A stretch of DNA of 64,000 nucleotides, from assembly GCF_000374145.1 (NCBI RefSeq), contig NZ_KB893654.1, forward strand, positions 646,995 through 710,994, read 5' to 3'. The notes beneath the pieces were generated by a model, which saw only the letters and a program-made list of their open reading frames with translations, was not told the origin of the DNA and did no database searches. This stretch comes from Neomegalonema perideroedes DSM 15528 (GTDB taxonomy: Bacteria > Pseudomonadota > Alphaproteobacteria > Rhodobacterales > Rhodobacteraceae). Shown here piece by piece: positions 26,906-35,460 of the stretch (its first letter is position 1; every line of letters starts with the position of its first letter). The position numbers and the translations under genes were made by a program.

Positions 26906-28109
26906 TCCAGATTCCCCCAAAAATCCGCGCATGGAGCGGATTGAAACCCATGCGGTAAGCGAGCTCCGCCGGGCGCTCGACGTCCCAGACCGCGAGATCC
27001 GCCCGCAGTCTCGGCGCCAGCGTCCCGCGATCCTTCAGCCCGAGCGCCCGCGCGGCGTTGATCGTCACGCCGCGCAAAGCCTCTTCAGGGGTCAGGCCGA
27101 AGAGCACGCAGCCGAAATTCAGCGTCAGCAACAGCGAGGTCAGCGGCGAGGTGCCCGGATTGCAGTCGGTCGAGAGCGCCATGGGAACGCCATGTTTGCG
27201 GAAGGCCGCGACGGGCGGCGCCTGCTCCTCGCGGAGCATATGAAAGGCGCCGGGCAGCAGCACGGCGACCGTCCCGGAAGCGGCGAGGGCGGCGGCGTCT
27301 TCATCCGTGGCGTATTCCACGTGATCCGCCGAAAGCGCGCCGAACTCCGCCGCAAGCTTCGTTCCGCCGAGATGCGAAAGCTGCTCCGCATGGAGCTTCA
27401 CCGGCAGCCCGAGCCGCTTGGCTTCTTGAAAAACCCGCGCGATCTGTTCCGGCGTGAAGGCGACGCCTTCGCAAAAGCCGTCCACGGCGTCCGCGAGGCC
27501 CTCTTGAGCAGCGGCGCGCAGGGTCGGGAGGCAGATCTCTTCAAGATAGGCCTCGGGGCGGCCCTTATATTCCGCCGGAACCGCATGAGCGCCGAGGAAG
27601 CTCGTGCGGATCTCCACGGCCCGTTCGCGGCCCAGACGCCGCGCCGCGCGCAGCATCCGCAATTCTGTCTCGTGGTCGAGGCCGTAGCCGGACTTCACTT
27701 CGACCGTGGCCACGCCTTCGGCCAGCAAGGCGTCGAGTCGGGGGAGCGCCATGACGACGAGTTCATCCTCCGAGGCGCCGCGCGTGGCGGTCACCGTCGA
27801 GACGATGCCGCCCCCCGCCGCCGAGATCTCGGCGTAGCTCGCGCCTTCGAGCCGCATTTCGAATTCCCGCGCCCGGTCGCCGCCGAAGACGAGATGCGTA
27901 TGGCAGTCGATGAGCGCGGGCGTGACGAGGCGGCCTTCAAGCCCGCGCCGGGGCCATGGGCGGAATTCGGCGGGAAGCTCGGCGGCGGGGCCGATCCAGC
28001 GGATCACGCCGCCCTCATGCGCCAAAGCGCCTTGTTCGATCAGGCCATAGGGCGCTTCGCCCAGCAGGCTGGCGAAGCGCGCTCCGGTCAGGATTTCTCC
28101 CTGCGCCAT
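26898..28109 (-). CDS. hutI: Imidazolonepropionase
   Basis: Amidohydrolase that opens the imidazolone ring to N-formimino-L-glutamate. 403 residues. Metal and substrate motifs: [49 protein letters not shown] and [12 protein letters not shown]. First gene of the leftward hut operon, with GGGGAG upstream of the ATG. Divergent from hutF across 82 bp containing a palindromic operator candidate. Confidence 0.97.
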   Translation of the reverse strand: MAQGEILTGARFASLLGEAPYGLIEQGALAHEGGVIRWIGPAAELPAEFRPWPRRGLEGRLVTPALIDCHTHLVFGGDRAREFEMRLEGASYAEISAAGGGIVSTVTATRGASEDELVVMALPRLDALLAEGVATVEVKSGYGLDHETELRMLRAARRLGRERAVEIRTSFLGAHAVPAEYKGRPEAYLEEICLPTLRAAAQEGLADAVDGFCEGVAFTPEQIARVFQEAKRLGLPVKLHAEQLSHLGGTKLAAEFGALSADHVEYATDEDAAALAASGTVAVLLPGAFHMLREEQAPPVAAFRKHGVPMALSTDCNPGTSPLTSLLLTLNFGCVLFGLTPEEALRGVTINAARALGLKDRGTLAPRLRADLAVWDVERPAELAYRMGFNPLHARIFGGIWNG

Positions 28110-28149
28110 GTCTCCCCTCGCGATGCTTGATTATCTCTGATTTGAAATT

Positions 28150-28167
28150 AATATGTCCGCACATATT
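28150..28167. promoter_or_regulatory. Candidate HutC operator between hutI and hutF
   Basis: Perfect inverted repeat AATATGTCCGCACATATT (7-bp arms, 4-bp spacer) in an unusually AT-rich patch between the divergent hut arms. The local regulator HutC is a GntR/HutC-family repressor, which binds short palindromes of GT...AC type. Placement would let one site control both arms, with urocanate as the usual inducer of HutC. The site overlaps an ATG at 28153, which argues against that ATG as the hutF start. Confidence 0.65.
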
Positions 28168-28191
28168 CACCGCGTCAAGGGAGATTCGCCG

Positions 28192-29565
28192 ATGGTCGCG
28201 CTTTGGGCTTCGCAGGCTTTGACTCCGGAGGGCTGGCGTTCGGGCGTCCGGCTGATCATCGGCGCGGAGGGGCGCATCGCCTCGGTCGAGGCGGGCGTCG
28301 AGCCTCAGCCGGGAGACCATCGCCTCGGCGTTCTGCTGCCCGCGCCGCTCAACGCGCATTCCCACGCCTTTCAGCGCGCCATGGCTGGTTTGACCGAACG
28401 TCGCGGCCCCGATCCGCGCGACAGCTTCTGGACTTGGCGCCGCCTGATGTTCCGCTTCCTCGACCAGCTCACGCCGGAGGACGTCGAGGATGTGGCGGCC
28501 TTCGTGCAGATGGAGATGCTGGAGGCCGGATACGCCGCTCAGGCCGAATTCCATTATCTGCATCATGCGCCGGGCGGGACGCCCTACGCCGATCTCGCGG
28601 AGATGTCGGGCCGGATCGTCGCGGCGGCGGCGCGGACGGGAATCGGCCTGACCTTGCTGCCGGTGCTTTATCAATATGGCGGCTGCGACAAGCGGCCCCT
28701 CGCGCCCGGACAAAACCGCTTCGGCAATGACCTCGACCGTTTCGCGCGGCTGCATGAGGGGGCCGGACGGGCTCTGGCGGCTTTGGGCCGGGCGGATTCG
28801 CGGTTAGGCGTCGCGCCCCATAGCCTGAGGGCCGTGGCTCCGGAAAGCCTCGCCGAGGTCGTGAAGCTTGCGTCGCAAGGACCGATCCACATGCATCTCG
28901 CCGAGCAGGTCGCGGAGGTGGAGGAGGTCGAGGCCGCTTGGGGCGCCCGTCCCGTCACATGGCTTTTGGCGAATGCGGAAGCGGACGACCGCTGGACTCT
29001 GATCCACTGCACCCAGACCACGCCGGAGGAGACTCTGGCTCTTGCGGCCTCCGGCGCGACGGCGGGTCTTTGCCCGCTCACGGAATCCAGCCTCGGCGAC
29101 GGGATCTTCGACGGGGTTCGTTATCTGGGCGCGGGCGGGCGCTTCGCCATAGGCTCGGATTCGAACATCCGCATCGCGCTGTCCGAGGAGCTGCGCACGC
29201 TGGATTATTCCCAGCGTCTGCGCGACCGCAGCCGCGCGGCTCTGGCGACGGCGGAGCTTTCGACGGGCCGCGTGCTTTACGAAGGCGCGTTGAAGGGCGG
29301 CGCGGCGGCGGGCGGTCGTGAAAGCGGAGCGCTCAAGCCGGGGCTTTGGGCGGATCTCCTCGCGCTGGACGCCGAAGCCGTGGATCTGATCGGGCGTTCC
29401 GGCGACGCCATGCTGGACACATGGATCTTCGCCGGAGATGATCGGCTCGTGAAAGACGTCTGGGCGGCGGGAAGGCGTGTGGTGAGCGAAGGACGGCATA
29501 AAGACCATGCGGCGATCACGGCGCGCTATGCGGCGACGATGCGCCGCCTCAAGAGCGATTTCTGA
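28192..29565 (+). CDS. hutF: Formimidoylglutamate deiminase
   Basis: Amidohydrolase that turns N-formimino-L-glutamate into N-formyl-L-glutamate and ammonia, the step that defines the five-step hut pathway with HutG. 457 residues. Motifs: PAPLNAHSHAFQRAMAGLTE, GYAAQAEFHYLHHAPGG, PIHMHLAEQVAEVEE, TLIHCTQTTPEE and AIGSDSNIRIALSEELRTLD. I start at MVALWASQ (28192), which has AGGGAG 8 nt upstream; an in-frame ATG at 28153 lies inside the operator candidate. It overlaps hutC by one base (TGATG). Confidence 0.95.
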   Translation: MVALWASQALTPEGWRSGVRLIIGAEGRIASVEAGVEPQPGDHRLGVLLPAPLNAHSHAFQRAMAGLTERRGPDPRDSFWTWRRLMFRFLDQLTPEDVEDVAAFVQMEMLEAGYAAQAEFHYLHHAPGGTPYADLAEMSGRIVAAAARTGIGLTLLPVLYQYGGCDKRPLAPGQNRFGNDLDRFARLHEGAGRALAALGRADSRLGVAPHSLRAVAPESLAEVVKLASQGPIHMHLAEQVAEVEEVEAAWGARPVTWLLANAEADDRWTLIHCTQTTPEETLALAASGATAGLCPLTESSLGDGIFDGVRYLGAGGRFAIGSDSNIRIALSEELRTLDYSQRLRDRSRAALATAELSTGRVLYEGALKGGAAAGGRESGALKPGLWADLLALDAEAVDLIGRSGDAMLDTWIFAGDDRLVKDVWAAGRRVVSEGRHKDHAAITARYAATMRRLKSDF

Positions 29566-30278
29566 TGGTTGAGAGGCGCTTGTCCTGGCGCGAGGCCCGG
29601 GCGGAGATCCTGCGGCGCATCCGGACCGGGATCTGGCCGCCGGGCGCGCAGATTCCTTATGAGGAGGATCTCGCGGAGGAGTTCGGCTGCGGACGCGGCT
29701 TGGTCAATCGCGCGCTTCAGGAATTGGCCGCCGAAGGCGTCGTCGAGCGCAAGCGCAAGGGCGGAACCCGGGTGGCGGATCATCCCGTGCGGCGGCCCAA
29801 GCTGGAGATCCCCATTCTGCGCCAAGAGGTCGAGGCGCGGGGCGGCGTTTATGGACATTTGCTGCTCGCCCGCGCCTTGGCGCCCGCGCCTCTGGAGATT
29901 CGGGGAAGGCTGAAGCTCTCCGAAGCGGCGGAGCTTCTGCATTTGCGGACGCTGCATCTCGCCGACGGCGCGCCCTACGCCTATGAAGCGCGCTGGATCT
30001 CGCCTGCGGGGGCGCCGGGGGTTCTGGAGGCGGATTTCACGAAGATCAGCGCCAATGAATGGCTTCTCCGCCATGCGCCTTACGATTTCGGCGAAATGTC
30101 CATCGGCGCCGAGGCCGCCGAGGCGGAGGCCGCCGCAATCCTCAAGGCGGCTCCCGGCGCGCCGCTGCTCAGCGTCGAGCGGACGACGTGGCGAAGGGGC
30201 GAAGAGGAGGAGCCCGCGCCCATCACCTTCGCCCGTCAGCTGCATCCGCCCGGCCATCGGCTCAAAGCGGAGCTTTGA
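29565..30278 (+). CDS. hutC: Histidine utilization repressor, GntR/HutC family
   Basis: DNA-binding repressor of 237 residues. The GntR winged helix spans 5-72 (WREARAEILRRIRTGIWPPG, then LAEEFGCGRGLVNRALQELA, and wing RKRKGGTRVAD). The UTRA effector domain spans about 90-235 (LHLRTLHLADGAPYAYEARW). In other bacteria urocanate releases HutC from its operator. Its start is coupled to the stop of hutF. The 3' end overlaps the convergent MFS gene by 17 bp. Confidence 0.93.
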   Translation: MVERRLSWREARAEILRRIRTGIWPPGAQIPYEEDLAEEFGCGRGLVNRALQELAAEGVVERKRKGGTRVADHPVRRPKLEIPILRQEVEARGGVYGHLLLARALAPAPLEIRGRLKLSEAAELLHLRTLHLADGAPYAYEARWISPAGAPGVLEADFTKISANEWLLRHAPYDFGEMSIGAEAAEAEAAAILKAAPGAPLLSVERTTWRRGEEEEPAPITFARQLHPPGHRLKAEL

Positions 30279-31785
30279 CCTCAGAATCCGGGCGGGGCGT
30301 CGCCGTCGCGCGCCATCCGGCGTAGGCCACGCCCAGAGCCGCCAGCAGCAGAACCGCCGCCGCCGTGAGCATCACCGCCGCGAAGGCGCCGTGGAAGGCC
30401 TCGCCCGCCATGCCGATCAGCCGCTCGGCGGCCTCGGCGGGCAGAGTCTCGGCGGCGCGCAAGGCTTCGTCCACGCCGTCGCGGACTTCCGGCGGAAAGC
30501 CCGGCGCCGCGCCGATCCGCGCCGTATAGACGCCGAGCATCACGCTGCCGAGCAGAGCCACGCCCAGAGTCCCGCCCAGTTCGTAAGACACCTCCTCCAT
30601 GGAGGCGGCCATGCCCGCGCGCTCCGCCGGAGCGTTCATGAGGATGGTGGCCGAGGCGGCGGTCATGGTGGCGCCGACGCCGAAGCCCAGCACCGCCTGA
30701 GAGGCCAGAGCCGCGAGGCTCGCGCCTTCCCAAGCCCAAAGATAGCCGAGGACTCCCGCCGCGCAGAGGACCAGCCCCCAGCCCATGACCTTCGGCCCGC
30801 CGAGCTTCGGCAGGAAGGAGCCCGCCAGAGGCCCCGCCACGAAGGAGGCCAGAGAGCCGGGCATCAGCGCCAATCCGGCTTGCAGCGGGGTGAAGCCCTG
30901 CACGAGCTGGAGCCTCTGGCTGATGACGAGCTGAGCGCCGATCAGCGCCCCCGCCGAGACCACCGCCGCGAGGACGCCCGCCGTGAAGATCGGATTTTTG
31001 AACAAACTGAAATCGATCATCGGCAGAGGCGCGCGGTTTTGCCTGCGCACGAAAAGCGCGACGAAGCCCGCGCCGAGCGCGCCCGCCAGAGCCGCCGCGC
31101 CGAGATCGGGCGTCGCCTTGCCGAACTCCTTCACGCCATAGACCAGCCCGATCAGGCCGAGCGTGACGAAGATCGAGGCGATGGGATCCCAAGGGAGCCT
31201 CGGGTCTCCGGGGCGGTCGGGGATGATCTTCAGCGTCAGAACCACCGCGATCAGCAGAATCGGGATGTTGATGAGGAAGACCGAGCCCCACCAGAAGAAC
31301 TCCAGCAGCGCGCCGCCCATCAGCGGGCCGAAGGCCGCGCCGCCCGAGGCCACCGCCGCCCAGACGCCGATGGCGAAGGCGCGCTCGGCTTCATCCTCGA
31401 AGAGCAGCCGGATGAGCGAGAGCGTGGCGGGCATCATCATGGCCGCGCCGAGCGCGAGGACCACCCGCGCCGCGATCAGCACCTGAGGATTCGGCGCGAA
31501 AGCCGCCATGAGCGAGGCGAGTCCGAAGACGACCAGCCCGCCGAGGAACATCTTGCGATGGCCGATGCGGTCGCCGAGGACTCCGGCGCCGGGCAGCAAA
31601 CCGGCGACCACCAGCGCATAGGCGTTGACGATCCAAAGCTTCTCCGAGGCGCTCGCCCCGAGGTCGTGAGTCAGGCGCGGCAGGGCCGTATAAAGCACGG
31701 TCATGTCCACGACGATGAGGAACAAGGCGCTGGAGAGGACGCCCAGCGCGACCCAGCGTTTCGGGTCTTTGTGATGGGCCGACAT
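30262..31785 (-). CDS. MFS efflux transporter, DHA2 (14-TM, SmvA/QacA-like)
   Basis: Inner-membrane drug/H+ antiporter of 507 residues with about 14 predicted helices. Motif D1 near the first helix is FLIVVDMTVLYTALPRL; motif A is GVLGDRIGHRKMFLGG; motif C is ASGGAAFGPLMGGALLE. FLINIPILLIAVVLTLKIIP is the hallmark of the DHA2 family. The natural substrate is unknown, probably cationic or amphipathic compounds. Divergent from a TetR gene with a perfect palindrome between them, so it is probably repressed by that regulator. Confidence 0.93.
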   Translation of the reverse strand: MSAHHKDPKRWVALGVLSSALFLIVVDMTVLYTALPRLTHDLGASASEKLWIVNAYALVVAGLLPGAGVLGDRIGHRKMFLGGLVVFGLASLMAAFAPNPQVLIAARVVLALGAAMMMPATLSLIRLLFEDEAERAFAIGVWAAVASGGAAFGPLMGGALLEFFWWGSVFLINIPILLIAVVLTLKIIPDRPGDPRLPWDPIASIFVTLGLIGLVYGVKEFGKATPDLGAAALAGALGAGFVALFVRRQNRAPLPMIDFSLFKNPIFTAGVLAAVVSAGALIGAQLVISQRLQLVQGFTPLQAGLALMPGSLASFVAGPLAGSFLPKLGGPKVMGWGLVLCAAGVLGYLWAWEGASLAALASQAVLGFGVGATMTAASATILMNAPAERAGMAASMEEVSYELGGTLGVALLGSVMLGVYTARIGAAPGFPPEVRDGVDEALRAAETLPAEAAERLIGMAGEAFHGAFAAVMLTAAAVLLLAALGVAYAGWRATATPRPDSEVKAPL

Positions 31786-31822
31786 GTGAATTCACCCTTG
31801 CCCGGATCTCGCCGGGCGCGTA

Positions 31823-31840
31823 TCAATACGGTCGTATTGA
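31823..31840. promoter_or_regulatory. Candidate TetR operator
   Basis: Perfect palindrome TCAATACGGTCGTATTGA (8-bp arms, 2-bp centre) in the 75-bp gap between the divergent MFS exporter and TetR genes, 21 bp before the TetR start. Its size and symmetry fit a TetR dimer and would block both promoters. Confidence 0.7.
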
Positions 31841-31860
31841 AATAGAAAAACGCCCGTGGA

Positions 31861-32403
31861 ATGTCCAGACCCAAAACCATCGATCGGGAGAAGATCCTCG
31901 ACGCCGCCGAAAGATTGACCACGACCAAAGGCGCCGCCGCTCTGACCATCGGCGCCGTGGCCAAAGAGGCGGGGATCACCAAAGGCGGCGTGCAATACAG
32001 CTTCCCGACTAAAGCCGCCCTCGTGGACGCGCTCTTCGACCGTTGGGGCGCGGGCTATGAGGCGATCTTCGAGGCCGCGGCGGGAGAATCCCCGAGCCCC
32101 GTCGCCCGGGTCTGGGCGCATGTGAAGGCCACGGGCGATTCCGATGAAATCTCCAACGCCCGCATGGCCAGCCTCGGAGCGGCCTTGCTCCAGACGCCCG
32201 ATCAGCTCGAGTCGACCCGCCTCTGGTATGCGGATCGGCTCAAGGGGCTGGATCCGGCGACCGAGGCCGGACGCAAGGCGCGGATCGCCTTTTTCGCGAC
32301 CGAGGGCCTCTTCATGCTGCGCTTCTTCGGCCTGATGGCGGTGAGCCAGCCGGAATGGGAGGAGGTCTTCGCGGATCTTCAGGAGGTTCTGGGCGAGTCC
32401 TGA
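31861..32403 (+). CDS. TetR/AcrR-family regulator
   Basis: 180 residues. N-terminal HTH at 6-52 (IDREKILDAAERL, LTIGAVAKEAGITKGGVQYS, FPTKAALVDAL) and a C-terminal ligand-binding helical domain. Divergent from the MFS exporter and next to a palindromic operator candidate, so it probably represses that exporter and itself until an exported compound binds. Its 3' end overlaps the convergent EamA gene by 25 bp. Confidence 0.92.
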   Translation: MSRPKTIDREKILDAAERLTTTKGAAALTIGAVAKEAGITKGGVQYSFPTKAALVDALFDRWGAGYEAIFEAAAGESPSPVARVWAHVKATGDSDEISNARMASLGAALLQTPDQLESTRLWYADRLKGLDPATEAGRKARIAFFATEGLFMLRFFGLMAVSQPEWEEVFADLQEVLGES

Positions 32404-33257
32404 GCCGCCCCGAGGGCGCCGCCCGCGCAGGCGGCGGCTATGGCGCAGATCCCGAGCCATTGCGCGCCGCCGAGCCTCTCGCCCAGCACGGCCCATCCCG
32501 CGAGGGCGCTCACGGCGGGCGAGGCGCTCATCAGCACGCCGAAGATCCTCGGCGGCAGGCGCTTCATGGCGTAGATGTCGAGCAGGAAGGGCAGGGCGCT
32601 CGACATCAGCGCCACCGCCGCCCCGATCATCAGAGCCTTAGGCTCCAGCAAGGCCCATCCGGCGCCGTGAATCCCGAGCGGGAGGATGAAGAGCATGGCG
32701 ATGCTCATGCCCGCCGCCACGGCGCGCCCGCCCTCCGCCGCCACCGCCGAGCCGAAGGCGACGTAAAGCCCCCAGCAGAGCGCCGCGCTCAGCGCGAAGG
32801 CGACGCCGCGCCAGTCGAGCCCGACCTCCTCCGCGCCGAAGGGCAGCAAAGCCACGCCGAGCAGCGCTAAAGCGATCCAGAGGAAATCCTTGCGCCGCCT
32901 TGAGCCGAGCAAAGCCACGCCGAGCGGCCCCAGAACCTCGATGGAGATGGCGATCCCCACCGGGATGTAAGCGAAAGCCCGGTAGATCAGCAGAATCATC
33001 AGCCCGAGCGTCAGGCCGTAGCCGAGCAGCGCCAGACCGCGCCTGCGGTCGGGCCGGAGCCGCCAAGGCTTCAGGATCAGCGTCAGCAGAAGCGCCGACA
33101 TGCCGATGCGCAAAGCCGCCACGCCCTCCGGCCCGACCAGCGGGAAAAGCCCCTTGGCGAAGGCGGCCCCCACTTGCAGCGAGATCAGGGCGAAGAGCGC
33201 GGCCAGCGCAGGGGCGGCTCGCGCCTGAGGCGCGGCGGAGGGGGAAAGGGGCGTCAA
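32379..33257 (-). CDS. EamA/DMT-family transporter, RhtA-like
   Basis: Inner-membrane exporter of 292 residues with ten predicted helices in two EamA halves. LISLQVGAAFAKGLFPLVGP, GVAALRIGMSALLL, KPWRL and PVGIAISIEVLGPLGVALLGS closely follow RhtA, the threonine/homoserine exporter. No ATG fits: I use TTG at 33257, which has AGGAG 8 nt upstream. An in-frame ATG at 33305 lacks a ribosome site and would add a Pro/Arg-rich stretch. Substrate is inferred from the family only. Confidence 0.8.
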   Translation of the reverse strand: MTPLSPSAAPQARAAPALAALFALISLQVGAAFAKGLFPLVGPEGVAALRIGMSALLLTLILKPWRLRPDRRRGLALLGYGLTLGLMILLIYRAFAYIPVGIAISIEVLGPLGVALLGSRRRKDFLWIALALLGVALLPFGAEEVGLDWRGVAFALSAALCWGLYVAFGSAVAAEGGRAVAAGMSIAMLFILPLGIHGAGWALLEPKALMIGAAVALMSSALPFLLDIYAMKRLPPRIFGVLMSASPAVSALAGWAVLGERLGGAQWLGICAIAAACAGGALGAAQDSPRTS

Positions 33258-33444
33258 TCTCAGGACTCCTGCGCGGCGGGGAACGCGTCCCTTCCCGCGA
33301 GTCATAGGCCGCGCCGGGCGGCTCCGCCAGAGGGCGCGCGCGCCCGGCCGCAAGCGGGCGAAGGGCGCCGCGCAATCTCCCGAAAGGCGAGCGCCCTCTC
33401 AGCCTCTGCGACGAAAAGCAGAGCCTCCGCGGAGTAGAAAACTC

Positions 33445-33473
33445 TTGCCAAGGGGGCGCCTGCGGCGTTTATG
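33445..33473 (+). promoter_or_regulatory. Possible sigma-70 promoter of choXWV
   Basis: TTGCCA and TTTATG separated by 17 bp, 106 bp before the choX start. The 320-bp gap between the RhtA-like gene and choX (33258-33578) holds no gene I can support. The -35 matches well, the -10 only moderately. Confidence 0.35.
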
Positions 33474-33578
33474 GCCCAACGCCCCGCCCGGCGGCCTTTT
33501 GGGCTCGTCAGGCTGAAATCGCGGGCTTCTGCGGGCCCGCCCAAGCCGATCATCCGCAGACCTCTGAATGGAGCCGCG

Positions 33579-34511
33579 ATGACCTCCCTGCGCTCGACTC
33601 TTCTGGCCGCCGCTTTGGCGGGCCTCGCCGCCTCTCCCGCCCTCGCCGAAGATTGCTCGAAAGTCACGCTCGCCGACGTGGGCTGGACCGACGTGACCGT
33701 CACCACCGCCGTGGCCGCCACCCTGCTGGACGCCCTCGGCTATGAGCCCGACGTGAAGCTGTTGGCTCTGCCGGTGACGCTGGCGGGGCTCTCCGCCGGA
33801 GACGTGGACGTCTTCCTCGGCGTCTGGCTGCCGAGCATGGAGGCCGACATCCGCCCCTATCTCGACGACGGCCGGATCGCGGATCTGCGCCAGAACCTCG
33901 CGGGCGCGAAATACACTCTGGCGACCAACGCGCCGGGCGCGGCGCTGGGGATCGCGGGCTTCGCCGACATCGCCGCCCAGTCCAAGGCGCTCGGCGGCAA
34001 GATCTACGCCATCGAGCCGGGCAACGACGGCAATCGCCTGATCCTCGACATGGTCAAGGCCGACGCCTTCGGCCTGAAGGATTTTCAGGTCGTGGAAAGC
34101 TCCGAGCAAGGCATGCTGGCGCAAGTGGACCGCGCCACCCGCCGCAAGGAGCCGGTGATCTTCCTCGGCTGGGCGCCTCATCCGATGAACGCCAAATACG
34201 ACATGGCTTATCTCGAAGGCGGAGACGAGTGGTTCGGCCCGAATCTCGGAGGTGCCGAAGTGCGCACCGTCACGCGCAAGGGCTATGCGGAAGCATGCCC
34301 CAACGTCGGGAAGCTCTTCGAAAACCTTGAATTCTCGCTGGAGATGGAGAACGCTCTGATGGGCGCCGTCCTCGACGACGGCGCCGAGCCGCGCGCCGCC
34401 GCGAAGGCGTGGATCGCGCAGAACCGCGAAACCGCCGACGGATGGCTGGCGGGCGTGACCGCCAAAGACGGCGGAGACGGCGTCGCCGCTCTGGACGCGG
34501 CGCTCGACTGA
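33579..34511 (+). CDS. choX: Choline ABC transporter substrate-binding protein
   Basis: Periplasmic binding protein of 310 residues (OpuAC/ProX fold). The signal peptide is residues 1-23 (MTSLRSTLLAAALAGLAASP, then ALA). Aromatic-box regions typical of ChoX are visible: DVGWTDVTVTTAVAATLL, FLGVWLPSME, YTLATNAPGAALGI and IFLGWAPHPMN. The start at 33579 is set by the signal peptide; the frame is open 108 nt further upstream without meaning. Followed by choW and choV; choline would feed osmoprotectant or carbon metabolism, but no bet genes are here. Confidence 0.92.
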   Translation: MTSLRSTLLAAALAGLAASPALAEDCSKVTLADVGWTDVTVTTAVAATLLDALGYEPDVKLLALPVTLAGLSAGDVDVFLGVWLPSMEADIRPYLDDGRIADLRQNLAGAKYTLATNAPGAALGIAGFADIAAQSKALGGKIYAIEPGNDGNRLILDMVKADAFGLKDFQVVESSEQGMLAQVDRATRRKEPVIFLGWAPHPMNAKYDMAYLEGGDEWFGPNLGGAEVRTVTRKGYAEACPNVGKLFENLEFSLEMENALMGAVLDDGAEPRAAAKAWIAQNRETADGWLAGVTAKDGGDGVAALDAALD

Positions 34512-34611
34512 ACGGAATCCGCAAGCGGCTTCGCCTCTTTCCGGGGCGGAGCCTCGCGGGTGAAGTTCGGGGCGGGGTCGGGCCGGCGCTGGGGCCGAGA
34601 AGGAGACGGGC

Positions 34612-35460
34612 ATGGATTCTGTGACGGACTGGCTCTCGGCGCATAAGATCCCGGTGGGCCGCGCCGCTCAGGATTTCTTCAACTGGCTTCAAGCCAACGC
34701 CGCCGGCGCGATGGACGCCGTGGGCGCCGGACTAGAGCGCATGGTGGGCGGGGCGCTCTGGCTGCTCCAGACGCCGCATCCGGCGGTTCTGATCCTGATC
34801 TTCGCCGGGTTGGCCTGGCTGCTGCAGCGCTCCTGGAAGGTCTGTCTTCTGGTGGCCCTGGGCTTCGCCTTCATCTTGAATCAGGGTTATTGGAAGCCCG
34901 CCATGGAGAGCCTCGCGCTGGTGCTCTGCTCGGGCGCCATCTGCATGGCGCTGGGCGTGCCCTTGGGCGTGGCGGCGGCGCACCGGCCCAAGCTCTACGC
35001 CTTCATGCGGCCCATGCTCGACCTCATGCAGACCCTGCCGAGCTTCGTCTATCTCATTCCGGCCATCGTGTTTTTCGGCATCGGCACGGCGCCGGGGCTG
35101 CTGGCGACGGCGATCTTCGTCGCGCCCGCCCCCATCCGCATGACGCATCTTGGAGTCTCCTCCACGCCGCCCCATCTTCTGGAGGCGGCTTCGGCTTTCG
35201 GAGCCACCCCGCGTCAGAAATTCTGGAAGGTCGAATTGCCCCACGCCACGCCGCAGATCCTCGCAGGGCTCAGCCAGACGGTGATGCTCTCGCTTTCGAT
35301 GGTGGTGATCGCCGCCCTTGTGGGCGCGGACGGCTTGGGCGTGCCGGTGGTGCGGGCCTTGAACACGGTGAACGCGGCTTTGGGCTTCGAGGCGGGATTC
35401 GTCATCGTGGTTCTGGCCATCCTTCTGGACCGCATGCTGCGCGCGAGGCCCGCCCGATGA
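34612..35460 (+). CDS. choW: Choline ABC transporter permease
   Basis: Inner-membrane permease of 282 residues with about six helices. The binding-protein-dependent EAA loop reads EAASAFGATPRQKFWKVELP, and the helix before it TLPSFVYLIPAIVFFGIGTAPG is typical of the ProW/ChoW subgroup. The ATG has AAGGAG upstream. It overlaps choV by 4 bp (ATGA). Confidence 0.93.
   Translation: MDSVTDWLSAHKIPVGRAAQDFFNWLQANAAGAMDAVGAGLERMVGGALWLLQTPHPAVLILIFAGLAWLLQRSWKVCLLVALGFAFILNQGYWKPAMESLALVLCSGAICMALGVPLGVAAAHRPKLYAFMRPMLDLMQTLPSFVYLIPAIVFFGIGTAPGLLATAIFVAPAPIRMTHLGVSSTPPHLLEAASAFGATPRQKFWKVELPHATPQILAGLSQTVMLSLSMVVIAALVGADGLGVPVVRALNTVNAALGFEAGFVIVVLAILLDRMLRARPAR

Noticed and set aside
28153-28191. 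Upstream ATG (28153) as hutF start
   Set aside because: It lies inside the palindromic operator candidate, lacks a ribosome site, and adds residues not found in HutF.
30281-31845. Long frames on both strands opposite and within the MFS gene
   Set aside because: Low-complexity shadows of the transporter gene.
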